Source: Strongylocentrotus purpuratus (taxonomy: Eukaryota; Echinodermata; Echinoidea; Camarodonta; Strongylocentrotidae). Taken from it: a stretch of DNA of 64,000 nucleotides. The stretch spans positions 521,001-585,000 of the forward strand of contig NW_022145559.1 of the NCBI RefSeq assembly GCF_000002235.5, in the 5' to 3' direction. This document shows positions 52,301 to 62,092 of this stretch, piece after piece. Both the position numbers and the translations under genes were made by a program. The number at the start of each line of letters is the position of its first letter. Within the stretch, counting starts at the first letter, position 1. The notes under the pieces are model-generated. The model saw only the letters and a list, made by a program, of their open reading frames with translations. It was not told where the DNA came from and ran no database searches.

Positions 52301-55300
52301 GGACACTGCTAATGTTCAAATTTCACAGATAGGACATACATGACATATTCATAATTCCCGCAAAGTTCTACATAATTTGAAGTTGGCTGCAAAGGGACAT
52401 GGTACCTTTAACACATGGTTGCATGGAGAGGAGCAATTTACATGCAGATAAAATGCCTTGCTTAACCCTAATAAGGCCGGGGGGGGGGGGCACAATTTTT
52501 CCACGATTTTTCCGATTGCTCGGGAACGCATATGGATGGCGCCCCGCCGCTAGCTGACTTTTTTCTTTTGAGTCTTGAACAACTTTTAAAATATTTTTTT
52601 TTGAATATCGGACCTACAGTTACAAGGTTACGTGACCTTTTGTCTATGCATGTCAGCCCGAAAATCGCTCATTTTCGTGATTTGTGTACAAAACATAAGG
52701 AAAAGTCATTTTTCCTAAAAAACAGATCAAACATGGGTTACTGGGTTTTGTTTAAAGTTTAGGTGGTTGTTTTGGGAGTCAAAATAGTTGAATTGTAGTA
52801 AGAAATGAAATAAAACAACAAAAACAATGAAATACATAAGTTAAAAAACAATGAAATATATAAGAAATTATCAAAACAAGGGATAACATAAGGAATAAGC
52901 TGGCTCTTCCAAATTTTTTTGTCTTATTATTATTCAGAATGGTCTAATGAATATATGTAATAAAAAAAAATATGAATAATATATGATTTATGGGTAAAAA
53001 TGTGATTTTTATGACTTTATTTGCATAAATTACCATAAATATGGACATGAGTGAATTTTTCAAAAAATTTAAATTATCATATTATTCTATACACTTCACT
53101 TGACATGCGTGCACATTTTCGCGGCAATCGGCCGCTTCGCGGCCGAGATCTTAAGGGGGGGGGGGGGGGGGCCATAATGCCCCCCCGGCCATACTAAGAC
53201 CTCAAACAGCCCGGCCTTTTTAGGGTTAACGTAGGACACAAGTTCCGTGTCGGGGATCGAGCCCACGTCCCAGTCGAGTGATATAGACCAGTCGACTATA
53301 CGACACCTCTTTGGAATCTTGATCAGATATTTGGCTTCACGTACTCCTTCTAGCAGTAAATGTGCATTTTCATAATTGAATAATAAGTTGACCGCCATTG
53401 CTCCGTAATGAGTACCATTGTGTTTAAGGCAACCCTTCTCCTCCCCTTAAGTCCACCTCCACCATGACCACCACCACCACCATTACCACCATTACCACCA
53501 CCACCTCCACCAGGACCACCACTTCCAGCATCACCAACACCACTTCCACCAGGACCACCACCACCTCCACCAGGACCACCACCACCACCTCTACCAGGAT
53601 CACCACCACCACCACCATCACCTCCAGTAAACATTCCAAGAGGAGTGTTTTGGAGGATCGTCTTCCAATTCCTTTTTTTTATATGGCTTTTCAGGTTGGT
53701 TTTGGTCAAAATGTAGGTAATCAGATATGAAATTACGGATTAATGGAGAGGGAGGGGCATTTCTAGAGGGGGGGGGGGGGGTAACCGGTCATTGTCTCCT
53801 CTTAAATCAATGGGGCATGACACATTTTACATTTCGACCCTGTAAAAACATTTGGAGAAACAAATTGATTTTCCTCCTCTTTTTGTTTGTTTTGCTTCCC
53901 TTGACAGATTTGTTTCTTTTATAATCTTGATTACGATCGACATTACATGATAACTCCATTTTCTTTTGCTCGTTTAAAAAAAAAAACCTGCATATGTTTT
54001 GCTTTGCATCTCATACCTTCTTCGCAATGCGCTTGGAGGTTCGCTCTAAACCCTTTATATCCTGTCAGGGAGTCACTGGTAAAGCGGATGACGACATAGT
54101 ATGATGTGATGGTTACAGGGTCGGGAATGGCCGCACCAGAATAGACGCGATTGACGCGTCCTCTGCCCCGCGTACTGATGTAAACCTGAAATTTGAGATA
54201 CAGGTATAATATCAGGTATTCAATAATATTACATTCTTAAACAAACAAACACGCAAACTTGGTATGTGAAAGGTCACAAGGTGATCAGAAGAGTAAGTAT
54301 CCAATTAAACTGATGTTTTTACGGTCTAGTCCTAACCTCAGTAAACGTGAATGCCTTGGAATACACCTGTACGTTTGATTTATTGTAAAGATCTGAATAA
54401 TAATGAAGTAATCAAAAATTAATATAAAACATAATGTAAAAAATACTGCTTCTAAATTGTCTCAACTTGACACGGACCCAGTGGAAAAACCGTTTGAGCT
54501 TGACATTTCCTTTGAAAATGAATTGGATGTTTGGGTTCTCATGATTCATTTACGATAATTGAAAGACAAAGTGATGAGTTAGTGAAATGATTTATTTGGT
54601 ATTGTGAGCTTAGGCACACTTGACACGAGGTCCTTCCTCAAGTAATAAGCCTTCCTCTCCGTATTATTATAGTTGCAATGACGACCTTCGTCATTGCCTT
54701 GTTTTCGTTCACATTCTTCTTATTAATATTCTTACTTCTTCTTCCTTCTTCTTCTTCTTGTCGTCCGGAATCCCACTCGTTTTGCACGTAGTGCTTGTTA
54801 TTCCTAGTTAGGTGCTTTCCTCATGTTCTTTTCCTTTCAAATTTCATAGGCATAGTCTCTAACATCTCATCAAGGTCACTACATTCTTCGATTTTCGAAA
54901 TCACTCATGCATAACTGTCCAGGCGCCATTTTGTCCGTTTCTGGTCCATTTTAAGGCCTTTCTTTCTTCCTTCCTATCTCCACTATCCTACATCCTACAA
55001 ACTTCTAACAAATTCTTCTAGATAGTCTAAGAGATGTTCTTTTATCTGCGACGCATAACCTGACCTTCAAAATGCCATCTTCGTACTCAAAATTAAAATC
55101 TGAAACCGACTCCATCAAAAATCTCTCAAATTCTCGAAAATTTGACCCCTAAATAATCTAAAACTGCCATAACTTTCTTATATAAATTCCGTTTTGTGTT
55201 AAAATTTTACAGTATCTTGATCTCATAATTGCACATAGCCATGCCAAATTTCACGCTCCAATGGATTTGCACAACATAAATAGCGCCCTCTAAAGTTCTG

Positions 55301-58300
55301 GGAATTGGCTTTCTCTCTGTGGCCGTATCTCCATAATGGCTTGGCAAACCCGTACCCTTTTTTGGATTTAGATACTTGAAGATATGCCCTTTCCAGCCAT
55401 AAACAAAATTATATACCCTATCAGTGACCAAATTTGAGAAAATTGCCCTCCAAATTCGCCATTTTCAAGAAAATTGAGAAATAACTTCAACTTGCTCTAA
55501 ACCGGCGATCTTTATACCTACATCAATGAAACTTGGCAGACAAATGTATCCGTATACGTGACAACTGTCTACTAAGTTTAGTAAATTGTAATGCCCTCTT
55601 TGCCAAGTTATCGCCAAAAATGATGAATTTACTATGCTTTACGTAATAGCGCGTTTGATGCGTGCAGTACGTTTTGCGCAAATGGCAATGGTTAAAAACT
55701 GACCGCACTGAAGTGCCCTTTAGAATGATACCAAGTATGATATATGTTCACGCAGAAAATTGTGAGTAAATCGAATTTGAACAAGGGTCACTATACGAAT
55801 TCCGCCGAGTTTCCGCCCTATTATAACACGTTTCGGCCATGACGTCATTTTTTAAGACTGTTATTCGGTTGTGTTAGTATGGGCGGCCGTTCGTGCCAAA
55901 GCACGCGTCGCAACATGTTCATCATGCACCAAGTCCTATTGGTTTTGCACGCAGTGCTTGCGAGCCCCTTCTAGATCCCTTCCTCTACTCCAATTCCCTT
56001 CAAAATTCGTAGGCGTAGTCTCTAGCATTCCTTCAAGGTCACTAAATTCTTCGTTCTCCGGAAACTTTCATGCGTGACCGTCCAGGCACCATTTTTTCCG
56101 TTTCGGGCCGTTTTGGTGACCTTTCTTTCGCCCTAACTATCTCCACTATCACAGAAGTTACAGACTTCTTACATATTGCTCTGGATAGTCCGAGAGTAGC
56201 TCCTTCGTTTGACACGTAGAAACATGGCGTCATTGCACGCACATCGTTGTGACACGATTGCATTTCTAGTTTTAGATTAAAGTCATTTTATTATGGTTAT
56301 TTTGATACTGACCATGTCATATCCGTCTTCCGTTTGGAAATCTTGAAATGTTATATTGAGTTGACATTCTTGGTGCGTTAGATAGATATACCACGTGATA
56401 TCTTGGCGTTCAGGATATGTTCCATAAGGGTAGTTGGGTGAAGCGATGGAGTACCTGCCACCATCAGCGAGGCTGATGTTACCACCTGTAAAACAAAAGG
56501 TTGATTGGAAGTATCTGCATTAAACATTCTCTTTAGATGGCTCTCCCTCTTTCTCAATCTCACCTCCCCTCTTCACTCTGTCTCTCTCTTTCTGTCTCTC
56601 TGTCTCTCTGTCTCTCACCAATAATTAGAGAAGCGAAGAACTACTCGATGTCGACATTATACTTGAAAAGATTCAATCTAACATTTAACATTCTTTTTAG
56701 ATCATACTCTCTCTTACTCTCTTCTCTCTCTCCCTCTCTATTTATCTCTCTCTCTCTCTCTCTCTCTCCCTCTCTATCTATCTCTCTCTCTCGTTCTCCC
56801 TCTCTCTCTCTCTCTCTATCTATCTCACTCTCTTTCTCCCTCTCCCTCCCTTTCCTCTCTCAACAAGAAAAGTTGGGGGGGGGGGGGGGAAGCAGTGGAA
56901 TATTTTATTACAAGCAGAAGGGCTGATGTTCCCATCTAAATAAAATAAGTTGACAAAACTTGAATGCACCTGAAAGATACAGGATATTACATGTTTTTGA
57001 TAATGACGTACATGTTCACTCCCCTGTTGCTCTATTTCTCATTACATCAATGTGTCGCCCTCTTTGTTGTCTCTTTATGATTTTGAGATTACTCCGGTGT
57101 GCTTCAGATGGTCGGCAATCATGAGTATGGAGATTTTTTATATTTTTAAATACCTCATTTTATTTTGTTAATCTTTGTCTAATCGTTATAAATGAGAAGA
57201 TGAACATAACTAACCTTGTGTATCAATGGGAGGTTCTGCAGTAGCACCTGTATGCGGTTGAACACAAGATAACAACATAAACATGACTTCATTCAGATCA
57301 CAATGTCAAGAAAGTGAGAATGAGAATGAAAAGGTATTTTTAGCAATGTGAACATAAAGAAATACGTTGCAGGTAAAAAGACAAAGTAAACAATTTGAAT
57401 TACTCTTTTTATTCATAGATGTGGGATTCCCACATTGGTTAATACATTATGAATTTATTTGTGCGTATAATTTCAACTAGAATTATTTTAAGTTGGTAAA
57501 TTATTAATTGACTCTGAGCAAATAATATCTCCATTAAAGAAGAGATAATAATCTTTGCACCATCGTAGCGTTGGTCCTGCTTCCTATCCCCGTCGAATCG
57601 AACTTTGTTAAAGGTAATAAAAAGTTTTGGGAAAATTTGAAAATCGGGTGGATAGTGATTCGTTACAATTTATATATATATATTTGGATGCCCCTGTGGA
57701 TGCATTATAAGCACTAGAGAACTTAGTCCCTAAAACACTTCTGCTTCCGAGGAAAATTGAATATAAAAATTTACCGGTGCTCCCGGTGAATGTTGATGAA
57801 TTTCAAAAAGCGCCTACGGCCGCACAATGGTTGCTGCGACCATGAAAATCTCAGAATATGAAGTTGTGATATATTTTATTTCTAAACGGGAATAGCTTAT
57901 CGGTCGGTTTTAGTCAAGAAACATTGTTTTATGGCTTTATTAATATCTTGACCTTGAGAGGGAGCTTTACAACATAAATAGTTTATTAATATTTATTGAC
58001 AGTCAAGGGAATGAACTACTGTACTACCACACATCCAGAAGAAAAGCTTACCCGGTACACAGATAGCAGAAACAGAAGCTTTGAAACCCCCGTCGCCTTT
58101 AAAATAGTCTGTTAAGAAATGGATTATGACGTAATCAGACATTAGAGTGAAGTTATCGGGAATGACGTCACCAGTTATGTCAGCCAGAGTGTCATCGAGG
58201 GATCCTGATGTACTGATTGAAACCTGTAAAGCAGAACGATAGGTCGTGTAACTTTCACGGAGACACCCTATATAGAGAGTGGATGTCGTCCGACAACGAG

Positions 58301-61300
58301 AAAAGTTCCGCATCAATGGACACGTATAATCCATGCTCCATGCTCACATACACATTTCTATCAAAAGTTAACCTTAAAATTTGTGACAGTATTCTACGTT
58401 ATCTGCAGTTTCCATAATTTGACTATTCAGAATGTATATGTAACTTGCATATTCATTATTGTCGCGCCTTGATCGAAAGATTCGGTTATTTCCGAGTTAA
58501 AAATCATATATTATTATTATCATGAACATCCCAGATCTGGGGATAGCCTTGCATAAGTTTTGTTCGAGGAATATCAGAGGTTAACAATAAATTAATGAAG
58601 AAATATAGACTAGATCGGACAAGTCATTCTTAGACACTTTCAAGGCAGGTTCGCAGTTAGTAGCAAGACTTTAATGCAGGACAGGCGTTTTCACAGATGC
58701 GGAATTTATCCCACTAACGGAGGACACAATTTGTCCCTCGATCGATAGCGATAGTTTATTACCTAACTTGTAATGGAAAGGACGCCTGCGCTTTAAATGA
58801 ATAATCTACAATGCATCCATTTTGATCAGCATTGAGTGATTTCAAATTGGGTGTTAGTGTCAGTGTTAGTGTTTAGAGCAGTCAAGAGCTCTTAAATCGA
58901 GCGGAAAATTTTCTGATGAAATTAATAGCCCGATACCGATATCAAAATCGATAGCTTAACACCAGCTGTGACGTCACCACATACTTGATTTCACGACGAT
59001 GATTTAAAAATAGTACATCAAAACTAAAGATATCATGAAAAGTACAGAATAAATTTACACCTATTTCTCTGGTCTTATAAAATAACTCATTTTACACATA
59101 AGAATATATGAATTACCTGTTTCACATATTCTTATTTGATCGTCAGACAATAAATTGGCGTCGTTCGTGCGTTGACTGTGTGCGGATATAACACTAACAC
59201 CGAACTGGAAATCAACATTTGCTTAATCCCTAGGGGCTAGTGTTAGTGAATAGGATATTTGTACGTAAAATATTAACACCAGCCACAAAGGTCGGTTCAG
59301 CGGACGACAATTTTGCAAAAGCGATAACACTAGCTACCGGAAGTTGACGATATTCAGAGGTCAAAGCCTTAACACCAGCTGATTTCCATTTCGGTGTTTA
59401 GGCTGGTGTTAGTGTTTATTAAACACTTACACTAGCCTTAAACACCCAACTTGAAATCACTCATTATCATGGTATTGGGAATTATATAAGACGCCTCATC
59501 ATTCGAAGGATCATCAAGTTAAACTGTAATGTAGGGGGTACGGGACAGATGAAACTATAGATGTATGGGAATGTCTTAATGATTAGTCATAGGACTGTCA
59601 GTATGTCCACAAACAAACAAAATTATCCCGAAACTCTACAACGATACGTCGTATAAAGAATCATCGTATGAATATAGGTGCGCAGTTTGAGAGGTCAGGT
59701 CTCCTTTCGCTTGAGGTCACGTTAAGCCCCGCCCAGTTAGTTACACTAGTTACACTCCCCCTGTCCAAACACAACATTTTCCGTGATTAGGCGTGATTAT
59801 GCGCTATTGTCTATCGAGTTCTATAGTTCGAAACGATGCCCAAACCCGCGTTTCGTTATACTGCGTTTCGTTATACGACGTACAGTTAGTAAGCGTCCAC
59901 ACAAACAATTTCATGTTATAACTATCCCGAAACGGTATAACTAATCACCCCTTATCAAGGAAAGTGTGGTGTGGGGACACGGGTGTAATTAAAGGCCAAT
60001 GTAGCCATGAAACCAACCTTATGATCACTGTATCTCCCAAGTTGAAAGTCTTGGAATACAATGGATAGTTGGCATGTTGGTTCGGGTAGAAAGAATCTCC
60101 AGATCACATTCTGTTCTCTAGGATAGCTGTTGTATGGATAGCTGAGTGAAGCGATGTAATACGTATCTCCACTCGACATAGTTACATTGGAACCTGTATG
60201 AGTGAAAGCATTTCAAACAACCATATCATAAAGGAGATTTTATTTAAATGCATTTAACATAAATTCATTCACAAGGGAAAAATTAACCTAATCTACTTGA
60301 ATTTTTATCCTAATTATGTAAAGATACGGCGATATTAGGTCATCGATCCGTCGATCCGACAGGGAAAGAAAACTTAAAACACAATCTTAAAATAGCTATG
60401 AAAACTTAAAGTATTAAAGTAGCAAAGTGGGCAGCATTTAATCTGCACTGAAGCGCAGTTATTCCCTAATTCAATATTAATAAAGCCAAGATAAACTCAA
60501 TCATATGGGAGAGTTTTATATATTCATTATCACTTGCGGGCGCATAGGTAAGTCAGGATCCGTGGAACTCCTTCAATGGCACTCACAAACCAATAATTTC
60601 AAATCCGATTTCTCAAAGATAATAGACTATCCTTCATATGTGTATGCTGAGGATTGAAATTGGTGATACAAATTTTGCAATTTTTTTTTTGGAGTTTCTG
60701 ATGGTATAACTCTATTATCAAATAAACAATTACTTTAGATGTTATACAGAGAGCTTTTGCTGGGCTAGCGCCATTAGCATCCTTGGACGGTGTGTGCGCT
60801 CTATAAGTTTACACTGTTGTTATTGTTATTATTATCATTCTTATTATCATTATTATCATCATTACAGATTAAACCATCCACAAAATTTACTTTTAACATT
60901 CAAAACTTTTACACACTTGGATTATTGAGAGATGTAGAGATACTGTTTTACTTACCGATTACATCAACATACGGCCGAGTAACATCTGTTTTTGGAAGAG
61001 ATCAATATGAGTTGATTAGAAATGCGCCTTCTCTTTAATATTTATTGTTTTATTATTTCAATACGAATGCAAAATTATACTTCTTGCTAATTCTCTCAGA
61101 AGACAGATCGTTGTCAAACATGCCAAAGAAGTGATTTTTATACTTATTCCTTACTTTATATTTTATGAGACACGAAATTTAGTGATAAAAAAAGTTCTAG
61201 AAGTGTAACTGTATGGGTTTGCGTGTATGTGTGCGCGTACTTGCGTTTCTGTGCGTGTGTGTGAGGGGTAGGGGCTGGATGTGGGTCTGTGTTTGTGTGG

Positions 61301-62092
61301 TAGTGCATGGTAAATATAATTCAACCTGACCTGAATAGACGTTAGGCATACTATTCATCATGCATTGTTTTACTACAGATCAGTCACGTACAGTATACCA
61401 CGACAATCCAAGTTAATATTATAATAGGTGACTAGCTATAATTTCATGTCATGGTATCCGATCTATAAAATAGACTTTACACACCCGGTCGGATCACAAT
61501 CATCAGGTAGTTTGCTCTAGAACATATCGTGTTATATGTTTGGAGCAAGAAAAGCGTCATCATATACATTGACACACCGGCCCTTCTGGCTCTGAAAAGA
61601 CGGGTAAACAACAATTTCGCAAACACAGCGATTTTATGCTCTCATATATAAGAGCAGAAATTTGTTGCGACAAACTTCTACTAGAAACTATATATTAGCG
61701 AAATTCAAATAGCGAGTTAGATCGCTACGGCTGCTGCGCTCTTATATAGGAGAGCGCAGCAGTCGTAGTGATCTAACTCGCTATTGTATATTTCGCTACT
61801 ATATAGTTATTAGTAAGAGTTTGTTGCAGCAAATTTCTGCTCTTCTATATGAGAGCACAACATCGCTATGTTTGCGAGAGAGTAAAGTCCCAAACATATC
61901 TGATGAATTACCTGATTCACAATCAGCGTATAGATGAGCTTTGAATCCTCTGCTGATATCAGGGCCATAGTTCGTGTTGCTACTGAACCGGATGAGAACA
62001 TAGTCCGATGTGATGGTTATAGGTTCCTTTATGACGTCACCATATAAAACAGCACGAAGGGAGTCTAATGAAGCAGATGAACTGATCTCAAG
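49237..62092 (-). CDS. CUB-like/LDL-receptor class A repeat protein (5' and 3' partial, 9 exons)
   Basis: Minus-strand gene. Exons in order: 61912-62092 (CUB1 second half), 60956-60985 (linker), 60018-60193 and 58052-58223 (CUB2), 57215-57247 (linker), 56313-56485 and 54017-54185 (CUB3), 51113-51277 (LDLa1), 49237-49368 (LDLa2). All borders are AG/GT, and phases agree over 1,231 nt (about 410 residues): modules join in phase 1, each CUB is split in phase 0. CUB modules bind protein ligands and LDLa modules bind calcium and basic ligands, so an extracellular receptor or matrix role is likely. The CUB domains show only two cysteines each instead of four. The order CUB-CUB-CUB-LDLa-LDLa recalls NETO and MFRP families without matching either. 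The start is beyond 64,000; the end was not found. Confidence 0.85.
49683..49745. repeat. (GA)n microsatellite
   Basis: About 60 bp of GA with one AAAGAAATAAAG interruption, immediately before the TTAA MITE at 49,751. Confidence 0.95.
49751..50288 (+). mobile_element. TTAA-flanked MITE, family AGGTACTATGTCCC, copy A
   Basis: 538 bp including TTAA at both ends. Left TTAAAGGTACTTTGTCCC and right GGGACATAGTACCTTTAA form a terminal inverted repeat of about 23 bp. Same family as 51,868-52,411. Lies in the intron between LDLa1 and LDLa2. No coding capacity. Confidence 0.85.
50859..51080. mobile_element. Palindromic MITE next to the LDLa1 exon
   Basis: Left CCATATGGTGGCC, GAAGGGACATCGCGAATAGA; right mirrored as TCTATTTGCGATGTCCCTTC, GGCCACCATTGG. 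The inside repeats AAAATTGGCGATAAAATTCA and TTCACGACG in both orientations. 222 bp; ends 33 bp from the LDLa1 donor. Confidence 0.8.
51113..51277 (-). CDS. LDL-receptor class A domain 1 with an acidic repeat
   Basis: 165 nt, phase 1 in (acceptor CTTGCAG) and phase 1 out if the donor is GTAGGT inside the last Cys codon; the next exon restores that Cys. Starts with three D-E-T-V repeats, then [27 protein letters not shown], the calcium-binding LDLa signature. A second possible donor four bases on would break the phase. Confidence 0.88.
51868..52411 (+). mobile_element. TTAA-flanked MITE, family AGGTACTATGTCCC, copy B
   Basis: Same element as copy A over its whole length, with about 90% agreement by eye. 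Left flank is TCAA, right flank TTAA. Lies just upstream of LDLa1 in the gene's direction of transcription. Confidence 0.85.
52462..53229. mobile_element. piggyBac-like MITE, complete
   Basis: TTAA at both outer ends (52,462-52,465 and 53,226-53,229) and terminal inverted repeats CCCTAAWAAGGCCGGG with one mismatch. TTAA targets with CCCT-type termini are the piggyBac pattern. Internal length 760 bp, no transposase. A partial copy lies at 2,252-2,733. G-runs lie just inside both ends. Confidence 0.8.
53230..53312 (-). repeat. tRNA-like SINE head fragment
   Basis: On the minus strand GGTGTCGTATAGTCGACTGG (A box like) and GGGCTCGATCCCCGAC (B box). It directly abuts the TTAA of the piggyBac-like MITE. 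Too degenerate for a tRNA gene. Confidence 0.45.
53458..53630. repeat. (ACC)n/(CCACCA)n triplet repeat
   Basis: About 170 bp of ACC, ATT-ACC and AGG-ACC triplets in the intron between CUB3 and LDLa1. It keeps open frames (Gly-rich, Val-rich, Thr-rich) in three registers, none of them a gene. Confidence 0.9.
54017..54185 (-). CDS. CUB3, second half
   Basis: 169 nt, phase 0 in (acceptor AATTTCAG), phase 1 out (GTATGAG). Shows [31 protein letters not shown]. Confidence 0.88.
54775..56240 (+). repeat. Two direct copies of a 300-bp repeat inside the CUB3 intron
   Basis: Copies at about 54,775-55,085 and 55,935-56,240 share TTTTGCACG, AGTGCTTG, GGCATAGTCTCTARCAT, TCAAGGTCACTA, CATTCTTCG, CGTCCAGGC, CTATCTCCACTATC and ACTTCT. 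They differ at many sites, so the duplication is old. The 850 bp between them show nothing I can name. Confidence 0.75.
56313..56485 (-). CDS. CUB3, first half
   Basis: 173 nt, phase 1 in (acceptor TTTTACAG), phase 0 out (ATG/GTCAGT). Shows [35 protein letters not shown], closely matching CUB2. Confidence 0.88.
56550..56880. repeat. (TC)n tracts and G-run in the intron before CUB3
   Basis: Two TC-rich blocks (56,550-56,620 and 56,705-56,865) followed by a 14-nt G-run. Simple sequence. Confidence 0.9.
57215..57247 (-). CDS. Linker microexon between CUB2 and CUB3
   Basis: 33 nt, phase 1 at both ends, acceptor CATACAG, donor GTTAGT. Encodes a Pro/Glu linker ([10 protein letters not shown]). 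Phase and borders fit the flanking exons exactly. Confidence 0.65.
57750..57985 (-). repeat. Dispersed repeat, inverse copy of 6,960-7,200
   Basis: Reverse-complement match to the copy in the three-Frizzled gene. Here it lies in the intron between CUB2 and the 33-nt linker exon. Confidence 0.6.
58052..58223 (-). CDS. CUB2, second half
   Basis: 172 nt, phase 0 in (acceptor TTTACAG), phase 1 out (GTAAGC). Shows [21 protein letters not shown], the typical CUB end, preceded by a variable Asp/Thr-rich loop. Confidence 0.88.
58833..59463. mobile_element. DNA transposon remnant with TGAGTGATTTCAA ends
   Basis: 631 bp; left TGAGTGATTTCAAATTGGGT, right ACCCAACTTGAAATCACTCA without mismatch over most of 20 bp. 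Inside, GTGTTAGTGTTT and its inverse recur near both ends. No coding frame. Lies in the phase-0 intron of CUB2. Confidence 0.8.
60018..60193 (-). CDS. CUB2, first half
   Basis: 176 nt, phase 1 in (acceptor CATACAG), phase 0 out (AAG/GTTGGT). Shows [14 protein letters not shown], the usual CUB SPNYP-like block, then W-R-F-F-L and [10 protein letters not shown]. Confidence 0.88.
60795..60866. repeat. (TTA)n-rich tract
   Basis: GTTATTGTTATTATTATCATTCTTATTATC-like triplets, about 70 bp, in the intron between the linker exon and CUB2. Confidence 0.85.
60956..60985 (-). CDS. Linker microexon between CUB1 and CUB2
   Basis: 30 nt, phase 1 at both ends, acceptor AAAACAG, donor GTAAGT. Encodes a ten-residue linker with [10 protein letters not shown]. 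Found because borders and phase fit exactly between the neighbouring CUB exons. Confidence 0.6.
61615..61878. mobile_element. 264-bp near-perfect palindrome (hairpin MITE)
   Basis: Arms meet at about 61,746, around GCGCTC-TTATATAG-GAGAGCGC. Outward, GCTGCTGCG, GAGTTAGATC, AGCGAAAT, AGCAGAAATTTG and TTTCGCAAACA all recur inverted. The few mismatches suggest a recent or constrained hairpin. Lies 34 bp from the CUB1 donor. Confidence 0.85.
61912..62092 (-). CDS. CUB1, second half
   Basis: 181 nt, phase 0 in and phase 1 out at CAG/GTAATTC. Encodes the end of a CUB-like domain: [25 protein letters not shown]. The acceptor (ACATAG) is modest. The first half of this domain must lie beyond the window edge. 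A 264-bp palindromic element starts only 34 bp past the donor. Confidence 0.8.

Noticed and set aside
53424-53730. Gly-rich, Val-rich and Thr-rich frames
   Set aside because: All come from the ACC triplet repeat in an intron.
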